From an uncultured Clostridia bacterium (lineage in GTDB: Bacteria; Bacillota; Clostridia; TANB77; CAG-508): a DNA stretch of 6,170 nucleotides. Below, piece after piece: positions 4,209-6,170 of the stretch. Position 1 is the stretch's first letter. Every line of letters starts with the position of its first letter. The notes beneath the pieces were generated by a model that made no database searches, was not told the origin of the DNA, and was given only the letters and a program-made list of their open reading frames with translations. The stretch spans positions 1 through 6,170 of the forward strand of contig CAPNAQ010000104.1 in NCBI GenBank assembly GCA_948663505.1. Reading direction: 5' to 3'. The position numbers and the translations under genes are program-made.

Positions 4209-5513
4209 ATGTCAAAATCAGTATGGATAGATGGTACAAAACTTCCAAAGTATCAAAAATTGCAAGGGAAAGTTAAAACGGATGTTTTAGTTATTGGTGG
4301 TGGAATCACAGGAATATTATGTTCGTATTTTTTGAAACAATCAGGAGTAAATACTATACTAGTTGAAGCTGATAGGATATGTCATGGGGTAACAGGGAAT
4401 ACTACAGCAAAATTAACTTCTCAGCATGGATTAGTATATGAAAAAATGATACAGTCTGTAGGAAAAGAAATGGCCGGAAGATATTTAGAGGCAAATGAGC
4501 AGGCACTAGAACGGTACAGAGAGCTGGCAAAGAATATAAATTGTGATTTTGAGAGAAAAGATTCTTTTATTTATTCATGCTCAAACCGAAGCAAAATTGA
4601 AAAGGAAGTTGAGGCTTTAACACAGTTAGGAATTGCGGCAGAATTTTGCGAACACATTTCAATTCCATTATCTATCAGGGGAGCAGTAAAATTTCCTAAC
4701 CAGGCACAATTTAATCCGTTAATGTTTTTATCGGAGATTGTAAAGGGATTAGAAATCTATGAGCACACATTTATCAAAGATATCGCTCCACATAAAGCGT
4801 GGAGTAATGAAGGGGAAATTACTGCAAATAAAATTATCGTAGCGACGCATTTTCCGTTTTTGAATAAACATGGAAGTTATTTTTTAAAATTATATCAGGA
4901 CCGCTCATATGTAATTGCCTTAAATAATGTAGAAGATGTACATGGTATGTATATGGATGAGGAGAAGACAGGTAAGTCTTTTCGAAATTATAAAGATTTA
5001 TTATTGATTGGTGGAGGAAGTCATAGAACTGGTAAAGCTGGAGGCAACTGGGAAGAACTAAGAGAGTTTGCAAAACAGTATTTTCCAGAAGCAGAGGAGA
5101 AGTATGCCTGGGCAACACAGGATTGTATGAGTTTAGATCAAATTCCATATATCGGAAGATATTCAAAACGGACACCGGATTTGTATGTTGCATCTGGTTA
5201 TAATAAATGGGGAATGACAACATCCATGGTTGCAGCAATGTTATTATGTGATTTAGTTATGGAAAAGAAAAATGAATGGGAAGAGGTATTTTCTCCAAGC
5301 CGCAGTATTTTAAAACCACAACTCTTTATTAATGGAGTTGAGGCAACAAAAAATTTATTGACACCAACAATGAGACGTTGCCCGCATTTAGGCTGTGCAT
5401 TAAAGTGGAATTCTACAGAACAAACGTGGGATTGTCCGTGTCATGGTTCCCGTTTCGAAAAAGATGGAAAAATAATTAATAATCCGGCTACCGGAGATGC
5501 AAAGCTTAAATAA
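4209..5513 (+). CDS. FAD-dependent oxidoreductase with C-terminal Rieske [2Fe-2S] motif (434 aa)
   Basis: Predicted cytoplasmic flavoprotein of the D-amino-acid oxidase (DAO) superfamily carrying an iron-sulphur centre; the substrate is unknown. The N-terminal Rossmann motif VIGGGITGILCSYFL has G30, G32 and G35, with E53 ending strand 2 to bind the FAD ribose. The segment GNTTAKLTSQHG (63-74) is typical of this subgroup, and DQIPYIGRY with LYVASGYNKWGMT (310-337) forms the second FAD-contact region. The C-terminus has CPHLGC (391-396) and CPCHGSRF (409-416), giving Rieske ligands C391, H393, C409 and H412, with C396 and C411 as a possible disulphide. The same architecture occurs in Bacillus subtilis YhfW, which from memory is about 70 residues longer. 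The difference seems to lie just before the Rieske motif, where the usual leading strands are short or absent. AGGGGA lies 8 bp before the ATG. Local G+C is higher than in the agr genes. Confidence 0.9.
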   Translation: MSKSVWIDGTKLPKYQKLQGKVKTDVLVIGGGITGILCSYFLKQSGVNTILVEADRICHGVTGNTTAKLTSQHGLVYEKMIQSVGKEMAGRYLEANEQALERYRELAKNINCDFERKDSFIYSCSNRSKIEKEVEALTQLGIAAEFCEHISIPLSIRGAVKFPNQAQFNPLMFLSEIVKGLEIYEHTFIKDIAPHKAWSNEGEITANKIIVATHFPFLNKHGSYFLKLYQDRSYVIALNNVEDVHGMYMDEEKTGKSFRNYKDLLLIGGGSHRTGKAGGNWEELREFAKQYFPEAEEKYAWATQDCMSLDQIPYIGRYSKRTPDLYVASGYNKWGMTTSMVAAMLLCDLVMEKKNEWEEVFSPSRSILKPQLFINGVEATKNLLTPTMRRCPHLGCALKWNSTEQTWDCPCHGSRFEKDGKIINNPATGDAKLK

Positions 5514-5522
5514 AGATGATTT

Positions 5523-5535
5523 TGTTAAGTTAACA
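5523..5535. repeat. Palindrome TGTTAA-G-TTAACA downstream of the oxidoreductase
   Basis: This perfect 6-1-6 inverted repeat is followed by a second palindrome, ACATATATGT (5538-5547). Neither has a following T-run, so they are unlikely terminators. They sit just upstream of the Nudix promoter candidate, where an operator would be plausible. Confidence 0.3.
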
Positions 5536-5557
5536 TAACATATATGTAAAAATTAAA

Positions 5558-5586
5558 TTGATGATATTTTCTCTTTGTGATAGACT
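5558..5586 (+). promoter_or_regulatory. Candidate promoter of the Nudix gene
   Basis: TTGATG (5558-5563) lies 17 bp before TAGACT (5581-5586), which has the TGn extension at 5578-5580. Each hexamer matches 4 of 6. A start near 5593 would leave a short leader before GAGGGA at 5607 and the ATG at 5618, and would rule out the in-frame TTG at 5558. Confidence 0.4.
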
Positions 5587-5617
5587 ATTTAATAATAAAG
5601 ATATACGAGGGATTAAT

Positions 5618-6151
5618 ATGGAACAGTGGGATTTATATACAAAAGATAGAATTAAAACAGGAAAGAAAATAAATAGGGGAGAGCGTGTTCCGAAAGGACA
5701 TTTTAGAACAGTAGTACATGTAGCTATATTTGATACGAAAGGAAAAATGCTGATACAACAAAGACAGAAAGATAAAAAACTATGGGCTGGTCTATGGGAT
5801 GTGACAGCAGCAGGAAGTGTAATTGCAGGTGAGAGCAGTCTTGAGGCAGCAGAACGTGAAGTGTTTGAAGAGATAGGATATGAAATAAACCTAAATAATG
5901 AAAGACCAGCATTTACAATTGATTTTGATGAGGGCTTTGATGACTGTTACTTAATTATCCGAGATTTGGATATTGATAAATTAGTATTACAGGAAAAAGA
6001 AGTTCAAAACGTGAAATGGGCAACGGAAGAAGAAATCCTGCAAATGATAGAGGATGAGACGTTCATTTCTTATCATAAGTCAAAGATTGAATTGATGTTT
6101 TTCCTTAGGAATCAGCGGGGAACTCACACAAGAAATGACAAATATAAATAA
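5618..6151 (+). CDS. Nudix hydrolase (177 aa)
   Basis: Predicted cytoplasmic Mg-dependent hydrolase that cleaves a nucleoside diphosphate linked to another group; the substrate cannot be read from sequence. The Nudix box is complete at residues 66-88: G66, five residues, E72, seven residues, then REVFEEIGY (80-88), with E83, E84 and E72 among the metal-binding or catalytic positions. The N-terminus MEQWDLYTKDR...GKKINRGE and the RTVVHVAIFD strand match the isopentenyl-diphosphate-isomerase-like (YfcD-type) Nudix subgroup, where the WDLYD opening is common. Length is usual for that subgroup. The start at 5618 was chosen because GAGGGA (5607-5612) lies 5 bp upstream; the in-frame TTG at 5558 would add 20 residues and overlaps the likely promoter. 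It follows the oxidoreductase by 104 bp on the same strand, so cotranscription is possible but not required. The C-terminus (QRGTHTRNDKYK) is polar. Confidence 0.9.
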   Translation: MEQWDLYTKDRIKTGKKINRGERVPKGHFRTVVHVAIFDTKGKMLIQQRQKDKKLWAGLWDVTAAGSVIAGESSLEAAEREVFEEIGYEINLNNERPAFTIDFDEGFDDCYLIIRDLDIDKLVLQEKEVQNVKWATEEEILQMIEDETFISYHKSKIELMFFLRNQRGTHTRNDKYK

Positions 6152-6170
6152 TAATATGGCAAAATAAGAC

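Noticed and set aside
4834..5238. 134-codon open frame on the minus strand
   Set aside because: It is antisense to the conserved FAD domain coding region, with no motif of its own.
5523..5547. Terminator after the oxidoreductase gene
   Set aside because: The palindromes there are short and AT-only or nearly so, and no T-run follows.
5724..5912. 62-codon open frame on the minus strand
   Set aside because: It is antisense to the Nudix box; the low-complexity Leu/His/Ser content is typical of a shadow frame.
1..6170. CRISPR array, tRNA or rRNA gene, or insertion sequence
   Set aside because: There are no regularly spaced repeats, no cloverleaf-like or rRNA-like sequence, and no transposase or terminal inverted repeats.

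Overview
The window comes from a low-GC Gram-positive bacterium. Very AT-rich intergenic DNA, purine-rich Shine-Dalgarno sites, an Agr-type peptide quorum-sensing locus, and an FAD/Rieske oxidoreductase and Nudix protein of a kind I associate with gut Clostridia all point to Clostridia, probably Lachnospiraceae. This placement is inference; no marker gene is present.

Layout. At 227-547 (+) a small XRE-family DNA-binding protein stands alone, followed by a T-run terminator (643-697). A promoter at about 742-770 begins a plus-strand operon: a second XRE regulator (802-1176), an AgrA-like LytTR response regulator (1196-1930) and an AgrC-like GHKL sensor kinase (1923-3209, overlapping the previous gene by 8 bp). 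Facing it on the minus strand are an AgrB-type peptidase/exporter (3375-3950) and a short gene missed by length-limited ORF calling (3244-3378). The latter encodes a 44-residue AgrD-type pro-peptide and overlaps agrB by the 4-bp ATGA. The two converging units share one bidirectional hairpin terminator (3195-3228). After a 258-bp divergent intergenic region come an FAD-dependent oxidoreductase with a C-terminal Rieske motif (4209-5513, +) and a Nudix hydrolase (5618-6151, +).

How it fits together. By homology, AgrD would be cyclised and cut by AgrB and exported. The peptide would be sensed by AgrC, which phosphorylates AgrA at D57, and AgrA would bind promoters through its LytTR domain. The notable points are that the peptide's ring-forming residue is predicted to be serine (a lactone) rather than cysteine, that the signal and receptor halves converge instead of forming one agrBDCA operon, and that an XRE repressor-like protein heads the receptor operon. 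Hand counts of sample 60-base lines suggest the agr locus is clearly AT-richer than the flanking genes, so it may be an acquired module. The oxidoreductase and Nudix genes look like ordinary housekeeping or accessory metabolism with no evident link to signalling.
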